Of a DNA stretch of 64,000 nt, positions 40,341 to 50,146 are shown in pieces. Source of the DNA: Duganella guangzhouensis (lineage in GTDB: Bacteria > Pseudomonadota > Gammaproteobacteria > Burkholderiales > Burkholderiaceae_D). Position 1 is the first letter of the stretch. Each line of letters begins with the position of its first letter. The notes under the pieces were generated by a model, which was not told the origin of the DNA, ran no database searches, and was given only the letters and a program-made list of their open reading frames with translations. A program made the position numbers and the translations under genes. The stretch is taken from contig NZ_WKJK01000003.1 in assembly GCF_009674535.1 (NCBI RefSeq), positions 62,001-126,000 on the forward strand, read 5' to 3'.

Positions 40341-43300
40341 ATGCGACTGCCAGGACTGTCACTTTGCTGTTGTCTGCTGGTTTGCCTGCTGTCGCCCGCC
40401 AGCGCGGCCCCGCCGGCCAGGCTGCCGCTGACCTTTGAATCGATCGAGTCGGCCGGCCCGGATGCGCAGTCGGTGCTGTCGCTATTGCAGGACCGCCAGG
40501 GCTACATCTGGATCGGCACCATGGACGGTGGGCTGATGCGCTACAACGGCCGCCGCGCCACCCGCTACGCCAACGACCCGCTGCGCCCGGACAGCCTGCC
40601 GGCGGGCCGCATCAATGCCCTCTACAGCGACCAGCAAGGCCGCATCTGGATAGGCAGCGATGAGGGGCTGGCGCGCTTTGAGCCCGACACCAACAGCTTC
40701 ACCCGCTTTCAACCCGACAGCGCGCACCGTAACGCGCTGATCGTGCGCGACATCGCCAGCGACGGCAAACAGGGCATGTGGCTGGCCACCTGGGGTGGGC
40801 TGCAGCACTTCGATCCGCTCAGCGGCAAGTTCAAACAGTATCGGGCCGACCCGGCGCGCGCCGACTCCCTCGCCTCCGACGACGTCACCTCGGTCACGCT
40901 GGACGCCGACGGCGGCCTGTGGGTCGCCACCTCACCGGCCGGACTCAGTTACCTGGAGCCTTCCGCCCAGGGCTTCACCCGCCTGCGGGTGGACAGTGCA
41001 CAGCAGCCGGAGCCCAAACTGAACGACGTGCGCATGGTGCGCTACAGCGTCGATGGCGATCTGTGGATCGGCACCGACGCCGGCCTGGTGATTTCGCAAA
41101 AAGGCACGCCGTGGAGCGCGCGCCAGCGCCTGAGCGGCGCCCGTGGCCGTATCAACAACATTACGTTCGACAACCACGACAACGCCTGGATCAGCACCCG
41201 CACCGAGGGACTGATGCGCTGGTCGCGCGATTTGCAGCATGTGCAGGTCTACACCCACCGCGCCGAAGATAATCATAGCCTGCCGAGTAACTTCGTCACC
41301 GTGGCGATGGAAGACCGTAACGGCACACTGTGGGCCGGCACCTTCACCGACGGCGTGGCGCGCGCCAACCTTGGCAACTATGGACTGGAGCGCATCGTCC
41401 CGCGCGATATCGCGCCCGAGGTTTTCCCGTCCGGGAATTTCGTGCGCAGCATGTCGGCCGATGACCGCGGCCGCATCTGGCTGGCCGCCGACGACAGCCT
41501 GGCGCTGCTCGACCCGGAACAAAAGCGCATCGTGCGGAGCTACACCAGCAGCGAGGCCAAACCCGGCGCGCCCATCTTCGCCAGCGTGTTCACCATCTAT
41601 CAGCAAAGCGGCGGGCCGCTGTGGATCGCCAGCGCGCGCGGGCTGGATAAGCTGGATGAAGCGAGCGGCCGTTTCAGCGCGGTGCGCTTGCCGACACCGC
41701 AGGACAGCTTCGTCTACACTGTCGCCCCCGGACGCGGCAAGATGCTGTGGATAGGCACCGGCGCCAGCCTGATACGCTACGACAGCGCCAGCGGCGACAT
41801 GCGGCGCTACTTCCACGACGACGCCGACCCGGCCTCGCGCAGCATCAACGAAGCCAGCATCGTGTTGCAGGATTCGCAGGGCCGGGTATGGGTCGGAGAG
41901 TTCTTCCGTGGTGGCCTGGACATGATGGCCCGCGACGATGGCCGCTTCCAGCACTTCCGTCACGACCCGCAGCAGCCGGCCAGTATCAGCAGCGAAAAGA
42001 TCAGCTGCCTGCACGAAGACATGTATGGCACCATCTGGATCGGCACCGCGCGTGGCCTGAATCGCATGGTGCCCGGGCCGGATGGCACGCCGACGTTCCA
42101 GCGCTACACCGGACCGCACGATCCGGGACCGATACTGATCGAGTCGATCCAGAGCGACCGTTCCGGCATGCTATGGATTAGCACCGTGCGTGGCCTGTCG
42201 CGGCTCGATCCCAACACCGGTGATTTCGTCCACTATTCGGCCGACGACGGCGTCAGTGATGGCCTGTTCCGCGCCTCGTCCGCGCGTGTCAGCGGCGGCG
42301 CGCTGTACTTCGGCGGAACCACCGGCATCACCGCCGTCTATCCGGGACTACCGCTGCGCAAACTCACCGTACCGCAAGTCGCCATCAGCGACATCCGCAT
42401 CTACGACACTTCGCTGGCGCACCGTCCGCTGCCAGAGGGCGTGAGCATGGACGGACCGGTGACAGCGCCGCGCGCGCTGAGCATCCCGTGGACCGTCGAC
42501 GCGCTGACGCTGGAATTCGCCGCCCTGCACTACGCGGCGCCGCGCCGCAACAGCTACGCCTTTTGGCTGGAAGGCTTCGACCGTCAATGGGTGCAGAGCG
42601 ACGCCAACCAGCCCAGCGCCACCTACACCAACCTCAATCCCGGCACCTATCTGTTCCACCTGCGCGCCTACACCCACAAGGGGCTGGCCAGCGAAGAGCT
42701 GCTGTTGCCGATCACTGTGACGCCACCGTTCTGGAGCACCTGGTGGTTCCGTACCGGTGCAATTGTGCTGGTGTGCGCGGTGGTGATCACACTGTACCGG
42801 GCACGTGTACGGGTACTGACCCGGCACGCCGCGCGCCTGAAAGCGCTGGTGGACCAGCGCACTCACGAACTACAGGAATCCAACCGCAAGCTGACCGCGC
42901 TATCCGCCACCGATGGCCTGACCGGCCTGGCCAACCGCCGCAGTTTCGACGCCGCGCTGGCGCGCGAATGGGGCCGCGCCCAGCGCGCCGGCGAACCACT
43001 GGCGCTGGCCATGCTGGATGTCGATTTCTTCAAGCTGTACAACGACAGCTACGGTCACCAGGCCGGCGACAACTGCCTGCGCGAAGTGGCGCGCGTGCTG
43101 GCCGCCGGCGTACACCGCGCCACCGACGTCGCGGCGCGCTACGGTGGCGAGGAATTTGCATTTATCGCGCCACTCAACAACGCCAGCCAGGCTGCCGAGA
43201 TGGCCGAAAAAATCCGCGCCGCGCTACAGGCGCTGGCCATGCCGCACCAGCGTTCGGCGCTGGGCTGCGTCACCATCAGCATCGGTGTCGCCGCCATCAT

Positions 43301-43445
43301 CCCCGGCGAAAAGCAGGAACCGGAAATGCTATTGCAAGCGGCCGACCAGGCGCTATACCGCGCCAAGGAAAATGGCCGCAACTGCGTGATGCAAACCCAG
43401 CTCACCCAGCCCCGCCCCAGCATCGGCCTGGCGGACGCGCTTTAG
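40341..43445 (+). CDS. two-component-type beta-propeller sensor fused to GGDEF
   Basis: A 1034-residue inner-membrane protein. After a signal peptide (to about residue 23) come at least 12 Reg_prop blades (repeated WIGT and GLM/GLN motifs, for example GYIWIGTMDGGL and GRIWIGSDEGL), a Y_Y_Y domain (FAALHYAAPRRNSYAFWLEGFD), a membrane helix at about 795-815, a short coil and a GGDEF domain. The active site is GGEEF, and the I-site RATD stands five residues upstream, so an active, product-inhibited cyclase is expected. The periplasmic propeller probably binds a sugar or polymer, as in Bacteroidetes hybrid systems, but that is inference. Confidence 0.92.
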   Translation: MRLPGLSLCCCLLVCLLSPASAAPPARLPLTFESIESAGPDAQSVLSLLQDRQGYIWIGTMDGGLMRYNGRRATRYANDPLRPDSLPAGRINALYSDQQGRIWIGSDEGLARFEPDTNSFTRFQPDSAHRNALIVRDIASDGKQGMWLATWGGLQHFDPLSGKFKQYRADPARADSLASDDVTSVTLDADGGLWVATSPAGLSYLEPSAQGFTRLRVDSAQQPEPKLNDVRMVRYSVDGDLWIGTDAGLVISQKGTPWSARQRLSGARGRINNITFDNHDNAWISTRTEGLMRWSRDLQHVQVYTHRAEDNHSLPSNFVTVAMEDRNGTLWAGTFTDGVARANLGNYGLERIVPRDIAPEVFPSGNFVRSMSADDRGRIWLAADDSLALLDPEQKRIVRSYTSSEAKPGAPIFASVFTIYQQSGGPLWIASARGLDKLDEASGRFSAVRLPTPQDSFVYTVAPGRGKMLWIGTGASLIRYDSASGDMRRYFHDDADPASRSINEASIVLQDSQGRVWVGEFFRGGLDMMARDDGRFQHFRHDPQQPASISSEKISCLHEDMYGTIWIGTARGLNRMVPGPDGTPTFQRYTGPHDPGPILIESIQSDRSGMLWISTVRGLSRLDPNTGDFVHYSADDGVSDGLFRASSARVSGGALYFGGTTGITAVYPGLPLRKLTVPQVAISDIRIYDTSLAHRPLPEGVSMDGPVTAPRALSIPWTVDALTLEFAALHYAAPRRNSYAFWLEGFDRQWVQSDANQPSATYTNLNPGTYLFHLRAYTHKGLASEELLLPITVTPPFWSTWWFRTGAIVLVCAVVITLYRARVRVLTRHAARLKALVDQRTHELQESNRKLTALSATDGLTGLANRRSFDAALAREWGRAQRAGEPLALAMLDVDFFKLYNDSYGHQAGDNCLREVARVLAAGVHRATDVAARYGGEEFAFIAPLNNASQAAEMAEKIRAALQALAMPHQRSALGCVTISIGVAAIIPGEKQEPEMLLQAADQALYRAKENGRNCVMQTQLTQPRPSIGLADAL

Positions 43446-44824
43446 CCTTCCACCACAATCGCCGGCCGCAGGCGCTTGCGCGAGCTGCGCGCGTGCGGTA
43501 CCCAGGCGTGGGTCTGCCAACGGCGCCACATGATCAGGCCACGGATCCATTCGTCGGCGGCGTAGGCGATCCACACGCCGGGCAAGCCCCAGCCCAGCAC
43601 CACGCCCAGCAGCCAGCTGCCGCCGGCCAGCACGAACAGCATCGAGAACGCGCCCGCCATCACTGGGAAGCGCGCGTCGCCGGCGGCGCGCAGCGCGTTG
43701 ATCACCACCAGGTTGAAGGTGCGGCCCGGCTCCAGCACCACGGTAATCCACAACAACGCGGCACCGGCGGCCAGAATGTCGGCATCCTGCGTGAACCAGC
43801 CGAGCAACCAGTGTCCGGCCAGCGCCGCACAGGCGGCGGTCAGCAGGCTGACGATCAAGCCACGTGCCAAGGAACGCTTCACCACGCGGTGCGCCTCGCG
43901 CAACTGGCCAGCACCGATCAGATAACCGACCACGATTTCCACCGCCAGCCCGGTGGCGATACTGAACATCATCACGCCGCCCATCAGCTGCAGCACGTAG
44001 GCTTGCGTGGCCAGCGCCTTGGCGCCCAGTTCCGCCGCCGTCGCCACGCTGACCATGAAGGCCAGCCGCCATGCGATATTCTCCGCCGCTCCCGGCAAAC
44101 CGATATGCAATACCGCTGCCAGCTCGCGGCGCGGCAGACGCCACCAGTCGTCGCGCGACACCGTCAGCTGCAGATGCACGCGCCACATCATCAGATGCAA
44201 GGCCAGGCCGATCGCGCGGCTCAAGGCCAGCGCCAGCGCGTAACCGGGCAGTCCAAGCGCGGGCAGCGGCCCCCAGCCGTACATCAGCGGTATCGCCATC
44301 ACCAGATGCGACACGTGCATGATGATCAGCACCACCAGCGTATCGCGGGTGCGCAAATGAGCGCGCATCACACTGGCCATGGAGGCGTTCCAGGCGTCGA
44401 GCAGCATGGCCGGGGCCAGCGCCATCAGAAACGGTGCGGCGATCGGGAACACCTGCGCCGGCGCGTTCAGCAAATGCAGCAGGCCGTGCGCGCCGAACAG
44501 GGCCAGCACCGCGGTCAATACGCCCAGCCAGGTGCTGGCGCCAACCACCGCGCGCGCCACCTGGTCGGCCGCGTCGCGCTGGCCACCGCCCAGATTCTGC
44601 GTCACCACCACGCTGACGCCGGCGCCAATGATGCGGAACAGGATGAACAAGGTAGCCGACACCTGGCTGGCGATCGCGAACGCGCCGCCATTCTCGTCGG
44701 AGATGCGCGACGCCAGCGCGGTGCCGACTACGTTGGAGGCGATGCCCAACCCCAGTTCGACGAGCAAAGGCCACGCCAGGTTGAACATGGGAGGCGTGCG
44801 AATCGGCGTTCTGAGGACGGGCAT
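43442..44824 (-). CDS. MATE-family efflux transporter
   Basis: A 460-residue inner-membrane protein with about 12 helices. The start region (FNLAWPLLVELGLGIASNVVGTALAS), VTQNLGGGQRDAA near residue 75 and the second-half repeat HIGLPGAAENIAWRL match NorM-like MATE drug/sodium antiporters. I place the start at MPVLRTP (44824); the upstream part of the open frame to 44935 is AT-rich promoter sequence. The stop codon overlaps the propeller-GGDEF stop by four bases (convergent). The substrate cannot be told from sequence. Confidence 0.88.
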   Translation of the reverse strand: MPVLRTPIRTPPMFNLAWPLLVELGLGIASNVVGTALASRISDENGGAFAIASQVSATLFILFRIIGAGVSVVVTQNLGGGQRDAADQVARAVVGASTWLGVLTAVLALFGAHGLLHLLNAPAQVFPIAAPFLMALAPAMLLDAWNASMASVMRAHLRTRDTLVVLIIMHVSHLVMAIPLMYGWGPLPALGLPGYALALALSRAIGLALHLMMWRVHLQLTVSRDDWWRLPRRELAAVLHIGLPGAAENIAWRLAFMVSVATAAELGAKALATQAYVLQLMGGVMMFSIATGLAVEIVVGYLIGAGQLREAHRVVKRSLARGLIVSLLTAACAALAGHWLLGWFTQDADILAAGAALLWITVVLEPGRTFNLVVINALRAAGDARFPVMAGAFSMLFVLAGGSWLLGVVLGWGLPGVWIAYAADEWIRGLIMWRRWQTHAWVPHARSSRKRLRPAIVVEG

Positions 44825-44892
44825 GGAGAAAGGAATGTTAAAAATATTGCTAATTAGTCTTACTTTACACCATGTGGTAGCGCTTGCATCGA

Positions 44893-44898
44893 TATAAT
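44893..44898 (+). promoter_or_regulatory. candidate -10 box of the kinase-GGDEF-EAL gene
   Basis: A perfect TATAAT in an AT-rich gap of 140 bases between divergent genes; no good -35 at 16-18 bases. Transcription would start near 44905, after the earliest in-frame ATG (44884), which favours ATG 44965 as the translation start. Confidence 0.35.
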
Positions 44899-44964
44899 AT
44901 AAAAACACTATTTTTGTTTCAAGCAGCGCAGTCACGACTACGTCCTTCCCCAGCCCTGAACACG

Positions 44965-47900
44965 ATGAACATGTTTCGCAATTTTTTACGTCGTACCGGA
45001 TTTCAGCGTCAGCTCACCATCATCGTCTCAGCCGCCATTCTAGGACTGGCCGTATTCTCGGCATTGATGAACGCCTGGGAAGCCAACTCCCGCATGCGCG
45101 ACCACTTCATCGGCCAGGGCCAGCGCATCGCCGACAATCTGGCGCGTCAAAGCACATCGGCGCTGCTGTCCCACGCGCCGGAGAACGCGCGCGACGTAGT
45201 CAATTCCACGCTGGCCTTTCCGGACGTCGCCGGCCTGCAAATCCTGGATGCGCAAGACCACCTGCTGCTGTCGCGGGTGCAGGGCGAAAAACTGAAGGCA
45301 CTGTCCAATCGCACAGCACCGGCCCACGCCGGCCTGGTCGCCGAGAACGAGGACGGTTGGTTATTCGCCGCGCCGGTCGAGCTGCGCGAGCATCAGCGGC
45401 AGTTGCTGGGCCACGTACAGGTCCACCTCAGCAAGGACACGCTGAAGAATCTGACCTGGTCACTGCTGCTCGGGAATCTGGGTCTGACGCTGTCGTTTGC
45501 CGTGATCCTGCTGATGCTGGCGCGGCTGCTGACGCGCCACATGCTGACACCACTAAACCATCTGTCGCGTCAGATGCGGCGCGCCGAAGCCGGCCAATCG
45601 GGCATGCGCGTGCGCCCGGCCGGTCCGCGCGATCTGATCGAAATGGGTCAGGCCTTCAACCAGATGATGAATGTGCTGGACCAGCGTGAGACGGAACTCA
45701 AGGAATCGCGTGACGCCGCCGTCAACATGGCGCGCATGAAAGCGCAGTTTGCCGCCACCGTCAGCCATGAGGTACGCACCCCGCTCAACGGCGTGGTCGG
45801 CATGCTGGACATGCTGAAGGAAACCCGCCTGACCCAGCGCCAGCAGGAATTCGTCGACGTGGCGTGGAATTCATCGCGCACGCTGATCGCGCTGATTAAC
45901 AACATCCTCGACTTCTCCAAGATGGAGGCCGGCAAACTGACGCTGGAGGAAGCGGAGTTCAGCCTGTCCGCCTTGCTGGCCGAGGTGACCGAGCTGGTGG
46001 CCCGTCCGGCGCAGCAAAAAGGCGTGGGCCTGAGCTGGGACGTGGCGCCGGACGTCCCGGACTGCATCGTCAGCGACGCGCTGCGCCTGCGCCAGATCCT
46101 GATTAACCTGACCGGCAATGCCGTCAAATTCACCGAACGTGGCCAGGTCAGCATCGGCGTGGTGCGGCTGGCCTCGGCCGCCGAACTGACGCTCAGCTTT
46201 GAAGTGCGCGATAGCGGCATCGGCATGAACGATGAGGTCCAGCGCGGCCTGTTCCAGGCGTATGCGCAGCCGGATCCGAGCACCACCCGCCGTTATGGCG
46301 GCACCGGACTGGGTCTGGCCATCTGCAAACAGCTGGTCGAGCTGCTGGGTGGCGAGATCAGTGTGCAGAGCGTGGCCAATAGCGGCACCACGTTTACCTT
46401 CTCGATCGCCTGTCGCGCCGGCGAGCGGCAACCAGCGGCGGCCCCACAAACAGCCGCGCCGCGCGCGCTGCCGGTACGCCAGTTCCGCGTGCTGGTGGCG
46501 GAAGACAATCGCACCAATCAGATGGTGGCGGCCGGCATGCTGGCCATGAACGGCTGCATATGCGAATTCGCCGCCGACGGCGTGGAAGCCGTGCGCGCCG
46601 CCCAGCGCGACCGCTTCGACCTGATCCTGATGGATTGCAGCATGCCCGAAATGGACGGCTACGAAGCCACCGCCCACATCCGCCTGGCCGAACTGGCGCT
46701 GGGCCGGCGCACGCCGCTGCTGGCGATGACCGCCAACACCCAAAGCGGCGACGCAGAGAAATGCCTGGCCGCCGGCATGGACGATTACCTGGCCAAGCCG
46801 ATCACACTGGTCGAACTGCGCCGCAAGCTGGAGAAGTGGCTACCCCATGGCGCCGCCGATATCGCCCTGCGCGCCGGCGACAGTAGCCGGCCATCGCAGC
46901 GTCCATCGCGCCCGGCCGGCGCCCCGGTCGACCTGGACGTCTTCGACAAGCTGCGCGAGGTGCTGGGCGACGCCCTGCCGCACGCCATCACGCCCTACCT
47001 GGAAGACACGCCGATCTGCCTGGACGAACTGGCGCAGGCGGTCCGCAGCGGCGACCTGCAAACCGCCGGCAGCCGCGCCCACGCCCTGAAAGGCTCTTCC
47101 GGCAATTTCGGCGCCGGCGCCCTGGCCCAACTGGCACTGCAAGCCGAACTACTCGCCGCCGCCGGCCAACCCGAACGCATCGAACCGCTGCTGCAACCGC
47201 TGCACGAACAGTTCCTGTCCGTCGCCGCCTTCCTGCGCGCCGAACTGCAGCAGGAAGCGAACGATGAACCGCAGCTCAGCGACGACACCCCGCACGTGCT
47301 GGTGGTGGATGACGATCGCAGCACCCGCAGCACCCTGCGCCACACCCTGCAGCGCGACGGCTTCCGCGTCGACGAAGCCTCGGACGGCCAACAGGCGCTG
47401 ACCATGCTGGCCCACCTCCAGCCAGACGCCATCCTGATGGACGCCATGATGCCGGTGATGGACGGCTTCACCGCCTGCGCCCGCATGCAGGAACTACCCA
47501 ACGCCGCCGACATCCCGGTGCTGATGATCACCGCCCTGCAAGACAACGCCTCGGTCGAACGCGCCTTCGCCGCCGGCGCCAGCGACTACATCCCCAAACC
47601 GATCCACTACGCCGTGCTGTCACAGCGCGTGCGCCGCATCATCGAAGGCAACCGCGCCGAGAAGCGCATCCGCCACCTGGCCTATAACGATGTGCTGACC
47701 AACCTGCCCAACCGCACCCTGTTTTTCGAACTGCTGGCCAGCAGCATCGACCAGGCGCAAGGCCACGGCCAGCAAGTCGCGGTGCTGTTCATGGACCTGG
47801 ACCGCTTCAAATACGTCAACGACAACCTGGGACACGGCATCGGCGACCGCCTGCTGCAAGCGGTGGCGCAACGGGTGCGCAATACCGTGCGCGCCGGTGA

Positions 47901-48984
47901 TTCGGTGGCGCGCCTGGGCGGCGACGAATTCACCGTCGTGCTGCACGAGCTGGATAGCCCGGCTGCTGCCGCCACCGCCGCCCACAACATCGTGCGCGCG
48001 CTGTCCGCGCCCTTCCCCATCGACGGCCACGAGATCTTCGTCACCGCCAGCGTCGGCATCGCCATGTACCCGCACGACGGCAGCGACGTCGCCACCCTGG
48101 TCAAGCACGCCGACAGCGCCATGTACCGCGCCAAGCGCACCAACAGCGGCTTCCAATTCTACGAACCGTCGATGGAGCACTCGATTTCCGAACACGTGCG
48201 CCTGGAAAGCGATTTGCGGCGCGCCATGGAACATCAGCACCAGCTGGAAGTGCACTATCAGCCGCAGGCCTGCGTGGACAGCGGCCGCATCATCGGCATG
48301 GAAGCGCTGGTGCGCTGGCGCCATCCAAGCCGTGGCATGATCGCGCCGGTGGAATTCATTCCGCTGGCCGAAGAAACCGGCATCATCAACCAACTGGGCG
48401 AATGGGTGCTGCGCACCGCCTGCGCGCAATTGCAGCAGTTCCTGCGCGCCGGCTTGCCGGAGATGCGGGTGGCGGTCAACCTGTCGGTGCGCCAGCTGCT
48501 GCAGAAAGACTTCGCCGCCTCGGTGGAAGCGGTGCTGGCCGAAACCCAGCTGCCGCCGCATCTGCTGGAACTGGAAATCACCGAAAGCACGCTGATGGAA
48601 AATGCGCACGACACGCTGGCCGCGCTGCACCGCTTGCGTGAATTGGGCGTGCGTCTGTCGATCGACGATTTCGGCACCGGCTATTCATCGCTGTCCTACC
48701 TCAAGCGCTTCCCGATCGACATCATCAAGATCGACCGCTCCTTTGTGCAAGACCTGCCGCAGGATCAGGACGACGCGTCGATCGTCAGCACCATCATCGC
48801 GCTGGCGCACAGCCTGCGGCTGGAAGTGGTGGCCGAGGGCGTGGAGACCGATCAGCAACTGGCCTTCCTGGCCGATCGCGGCTGCGATCTGATGCAAGGC
48901 TACCGCCTCAGCCCAGCAGTACCGGCCGATCAATTCCAGGCGCTGGTGAAGAAATCGATAAAAACAGTGGCGACCGCCATTTGA
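44965..48984 (+). CDS. giant hybrid kinase: HAMP-HisKA-HATPase-REC-HPt-REC-GGDEF-EAL
   Basis: A 1339-residue membrane protein that joins a phosphorelay to cyclic di-GMP turnover. Order: membrane helix (about 18-38), periplasmic domain, second helix (about 170-195), HAMP, HisKA (TVSHEVRTPLNGVVG), ATPase ([21 protein letters not shown]), receiver 1 (LILMDCSMPEMDG), HPt (SRAHALKGSSGN), receiver 2 (AILMDAMMPVMDG), GGDEF (RLGGDEF with I-site RAGD), and EAL (EALVRW, ITES, DDFGTGYSS, IKIDRSF, VAEGVET). All key motifs for both cyclase and phosphodiesterase appear intact, so it may be bifunctional, with the relay selecting the output. BarA-like front half. Confidence 0.93.
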   Translation: MNMFRNFLRRTGFQRQLTIIVSAAILGLAVFSALMNAWEANSRMRDHFIGQGQRIADNLARQSTSALLSHAPENARDVVNSTLAFPDVAGLQILDAQDHLLLSRVQGEKLKALSNRTAPAHAGLVAENEDGWLFAAPVELREHQRQLLGHVQVHLSKDTLKNLTWSLLLGNLGLTLSFAVILLMLARLLTRHMLTPLNHLSRQMRRAEAGQSGMRVRPAGPRDLIEMGQAFNQMMNVLDQRETELKESRDAAVNMARMKAQFAATVSHEVRTPLNGVVGMLDMLKETRLTQRQQEFVDVAWNSSRTLIALINNILDFSKMEAGKLTLEEAEFSLSALLAEVTELVARPAQQKGVGLSWDVAPDVPDCIVSDALRLRQILINLTGNAVKFTERGQVSIGVVRLASAAELTLSFEVRDSGIGMNDEVQRGLFQAYAQPDPSTTRRYGGTGLGLAICKQLVELLGGEISVQSVANSGTTFTFSIACRAGERQPAAAPQTAAPRALPVRQFRVLVAEDNRTNQMVAAGMLAMNGCICEFAADGVEAVRAAQRDRFDLILMDCSMPEMDGYEATAHIRLAELALGRRTPLLAMTANTQSGDAEKCLAAGMDDYLAKPITLVELRRKLEKWLPHGAADIALRAGDSSRPSQRPSRPAGAPVDLDVFDKLREVLGDALPHAITPYLEDTPICLDELAQAVRSGDLQTAGSRAHALKGSSGNFGAGALAQLALQAELLAAAGQPERIEPLLQPLHEQFLSVAAFLRAELQQEANDEPQLSDDTPHVLVVDDDRSTRSTLRHTLQRDGFRVDEASDGQQALTMLAHLQPDAILMDAMMPVMDGFTACARMQELPNAADIPVLMITALQDNASVERAFAAGASDYIPKPIHYAVLSQRVRRIIEGNRAEKRIRHLAYNDVLTNLPNRTLFFELLASSIDQAQGHGQQVAVLFMDLDRFKYVNDNLGHGIGDRLLQAVAQRVRNTVRAGDSVARLGGDEFTVVLHELDSPAAAATAAHNIVRALSAPFPIDGHEIFVTASVGIAMYPHDGSDVATLVKHADSAMYRAKRTNSGFQFYEPSMEHSISEHVRLESDLRRAMEHQHQLEVHYQPQACVDSGRIIGMEALVRWRHPSRGMIAPVEFIPLAEETGIINQLGEWVLRTACAQLQQFLRAGLPEMRVAVNLSVRQLLQKDFAASVEAVLAETQLPPHLLELEITESTLMENAHDTLAALHRLRELGVRLSIDDFGTGYSSLSYLKRFPIDIIKIDRSFVQDLPQDQDDASIVSTIIALAHSLRLEVVAEGVETDQQLAFLADRGCDLMQGYRLSPAVPADQFQALVKKSIKTVATAI

Positions 48985-49008
48985 GGCGATGCCGCCAGCG
49001 AGACCGTC

Positions 49009-49155
49009 TTACAGGCTTTTCAGCAGTCGCCAGCCCAGCTCCTCCCTTATACGTTCGGGCGTGGGTGGCGGCGTGTGTTCATCACGGCGCTGCTGCAAAT
49101 GGCGGCGGACCGCTTCCTTGCTGGGATGTGTAGTTTGCGTGCGGGGTGGCTGCAT
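49009..49155 (-). CDS. tiny protein of 48 residues
   Basis: Begins MQPPRTQTTHPSKEAV and ends RLLKSL. It is strongly basic and acidic-mixed, predicted helix followed by a PPPTPE turn and an IREELGW helix. An excellent ribosome-binding site (AGGAGG, six bases before the ATG at 49155) and a clean stop support real translation. I recall similar short proteins with a PPPTPE-x-IR-x-x-LGW ending in related betaproteobacteria, but cannot check. Function unknown; it may be a small regulatory or inner-membrane-independent protein. It lies between the giant kinase and the toxin remnant. Confidence 0.6.
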   Translation of the reverse strand: MQPPRTQTTHPSKEAVRRHLQQRRDEHTPPPTPERIREELGWRLLKSL

Positions 49156-49214
49156 GGCGGCCTCCTGAATCCAGATACGACCAGGCTATCTTCCGCTCTT
49201 CCCCCGCCCTTTGA

Positions 49215-49664
49215 TACAGCGAACAGCCACACATTGGACAGCTTCCTTCTGCTTTGCCTGGCAAAGCGTTGTGCTTGCGTCAACGCACATCCGGCCCAGT
49301 AGCTGGCGTCATTGGAATTACAGACACCAGCTCCGTCGCGGCGCTGAAAAACTACTTTCCGCGCGGGGGAGTAGAATTTGTTTACGCGCCCAAAAACAAC
49401 AGACTGGCAGCGGGAAAGCCTAGAAGGCATGTGCAGCTATGTGGATCAACACATCAGCAACTAGCGGCATCCATAAAGGCGACTCCAAACTCGGTACTGG
49501 TGGGAGGAACGCTTTCGCGAGATGCAACAGGAGCACTTTTGACTAGCGAACAAAGCGGTCACTATGGAGACAAATGGACACCAGTCATTCGTATTCAATT
49601 CACGATCTGGCTGATGGCTCGTACAGGCTTACCGGTAATTCACTACTACGAGGAACAGCCATGA
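49215..49664 (+). pseudogene. orphan polymorphic-toxin C-terminal domain (type-43-like), no N-terminus
   Basis: The frame opens after a stop at 49212 and has no convincing start; the first TTG is at 49254. From about 49300 the translation reads like a polymorphic toxin tip: VAALKNYFPRGGVEFVYAP, then STHQQLAASI, LVGGTLSRD, and SEQSGHYGDKWTPVIRIQF. From memory this resembles the domain annotated as polymorphic toxin type 43 (SGHYG-x-x-W-x-P). The delivery part (Rhs, PAAR, CdiA or similar) is absent, so it is a detached tip or reserve cassette. GC content and codon use are lower than in neighbouring genes, as expected for transferred DNA. Its stop overlaps the following gene as ATGA. Confidence 0.6.
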
Positions 49665-50140
49665 AAGCACATTTCTTGCAACCACCGTTGCCCGATCAAG
49701 TATTTTTCTGGATATTTGAAAAAGACGAGCGGGTAATTGGCGTACATGAAACGCTCGGCTGGTGCACTCGACTCAGAAGCGAAACTCCCATTTATTTCGA
49801 CACCGAAAGCAAATGCATGGTTCTCCTTATTTTGTTGGAGATCGAGTTCGCTGAGTTCAAAAAACACTTGGACACTGTCTGCGAAGCTGCACCGGAATAT
49901 GCCGCCAGCATACAGCGGTTTCCGCTAGCACTGCTGCTGCGCCATGCGTTTCATAGTTCCGTGTCCGACTACTGGCCCGACAAGGCAATTGACTGGCTCG
50001 ACGCTAATCCCGAAGTACAGCCACTCCTTCTGGCTGAGTTTGAACATTTGGTGAACAACAAGGCGATGTCTCAATCGCTGCGCCACCGCGCTCGCCGGAT
50101 GTTCCGCAACTTGCAACGTACCGCTGAATTGACGACTTGA
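49661..50140 (+). CDS. probable immunity protein to the adjacent toxin domain
   Basis: A 159-residue soluble protein starting MKAHFLQPPLPDQVFF, with predicted strands first and helices later (FAEFKKHLDTVCE; FEHLVNNKAM) and no signal peptide. I do not recognise a named family. The ATG overlaps the toxin-domain stop by four bases and has AGGAA upstream, the normal arrangement of a polymorphic toxin and its immunity gene, and the base composition matches the toxin remnant. It seems intact although the toxin has no delivery region, consistent with selection to keep protection. Confidence 0.65.
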   Translation: MKAHFLQPPLPDQVFFWIFEKDERVIGVHETLGWCTRLRSETPIYFDTESKCMVLLILLEIEFAEFKKHLDTVCEAAPEYAASIQRFPLALLLRHAFHSSVSDYWPDKAIDWLDANPEVQPLLLAEFEHLVNNKAMSQSLRHRARRMFRNLQRTAELTT

Positions 50141-50146
50141 AGCTGG

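Noticed and set aside
42488..44857. Open frame of 789 codons across the propeller-GGDEF 3' end and the MATE gene
   Set aside because: Arginine/glutamine/histidine-rich shadow of two real genes in other frames.
49254..49664. Complete 136-residue protein from TTG 49254
   Set aside because: No ribosome-binding site, and the first 20 residues have no domain character; better read as a toxin tip that lost its N-terminus.
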